Positions 7,315-7,495 of a stretch of 7,495 nt of DNA are shown here, one piece after another (position 1 is the stretch's first letter; each line of letters starts with the position of its first letter). Source of the stretch: an uncultured Helicobacter sp. (GTDB lineage Bacteria; Campylobacterota; Campylobacteria; Campylobacterales; Helicobacteraceae); contig CALVAF010000036.1 of NCBI GenBank assembly GCA_944325475.1, positions 1-7,495 of the forward strand, in the 5' to 3' direction. The notes below the pieces were generated by a model. It saw nothing but the letters and a program-made list of their open reading frames with translations, had not been told where the DNA came from and made no database searches. A program made the translations under genes and the position numbers.

Positions 7315-7361
7315 TTATTGTAAAGCGTTTAGACTGAAGCAATCTATGGCTTAAACAATAA
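7315..7361. repeat. Imperfect inverted repeat downstream of ruvB
   Basis: TTATTGT (7315-7321) pairs with ACAATAA (7355-7361). AAGC (7323-7326) pairs with GCTT (7349-7352), and TAGA (7330-7333) with TCTA (7343-7346), which would give a three-segment hairpin with a 9-base loop. No T run follows on either strand, so it is not a standard intrinsic terminator, although it is the best structured element after ruvB. It is AT-rich, and chance is a real alternative. A TATAAT (7306-7311) lies just before it. The rest of 7255-7495 shows no coding region or RNA gene that I can support. Confidence 0.35.
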
Positions 7362-7495
7362 AATTAAGATAATGCAGTTGCATAATCTAGAATCAAAATG
7401 GGTTTTGGTGATGTGGATTTTTCTTAATTTTGTGGATTAATAGCGATTTGGGGCATAAGAATTCAATGCCAATTCTGTGGAATGAAATTTAAAAT

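Noticed and set aside
4820..7495. Mobile element, CRISPR array, attachment site or defence system in the non-nuo part
   Set aside because: No transposase or integrase motifs, no regularly spaced repeats and no target-site duplications were found. The ssrA 3' end, a common integration site, shows no duplicated copy of the T-arm region in the window. Everything except the short gaps is explained by ssrA, panB and ruvB.

Overview
The window looks like chromosomal DNA of a Campylobacterota (epsilonproteobacterial) species, most likely a non-pylori Helicobacter. The reasons are the AT-rich, homopolymer-rich coding style, the close match of the tmRNA tag region to what I remember of Helicobacter and Campylobacter tmRNA, and a panB-ruvB pair that I recall also being adjacent in H. 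pylori. The species assignment is inference.

Layout. Positions 1-4819 (+) hold the distal end of the respiratory complex I operon: nuoL (its 5' end lies left of the window), nuoM and nuoN. nuoL and nuoM overlap by 16 bases, and nuoM and nuoN overlap by one base (TAATG), so translational coupling is likely. These are the three large antiporter-like proton-pumping membrane subunits. Positions 4820-4953 are a 134-base AT-rich gap with no convincing terminator on either strand. Positions 4954-5323 (-) encode a complete one-piece tmRNA (ssrA) with encoded CCA. Its tag frame reads ANNSNYAPAYAKVA, and it is driven by a near-consensus promoter at 5341-5369. The 113 bases between ssrA and panB are a divergent promoter region. 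Positions 5437-6243 (+) are panB (ketopantoate hydroxymethyltransferase, pantothenate/CoA synthesis). Nine bases later comes ruvB (6253-7254, TTG start, Holliday-junction branch-migration motor). Positions 7255-7495 are non-coding as far as I can see. They contain weak inverted repeats, a TATAAT-like element and two copies of TGTGGATT.

Function. The genes are conserved housekeeping functions from separate pathways: energy conservation, ribosome rescue, cofactor synthesis and recombination. I found no mobile element, CRISPR array, toxin-antitoxin pair or defence system, and no sign of a new multi-gene system. The points most worth a second look are small in scale. The first is an 18-T homopolymer in the nuoL reading frame at the left edge. 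The second is an apparent compensatory change in the tRNA-like elbow of the tmRNA (a G-C tertiary pair apparently replaced by A-U). The third is the -KVA end of the proteolysis tag. The fourth is the unusually good -35 box of ssrA.
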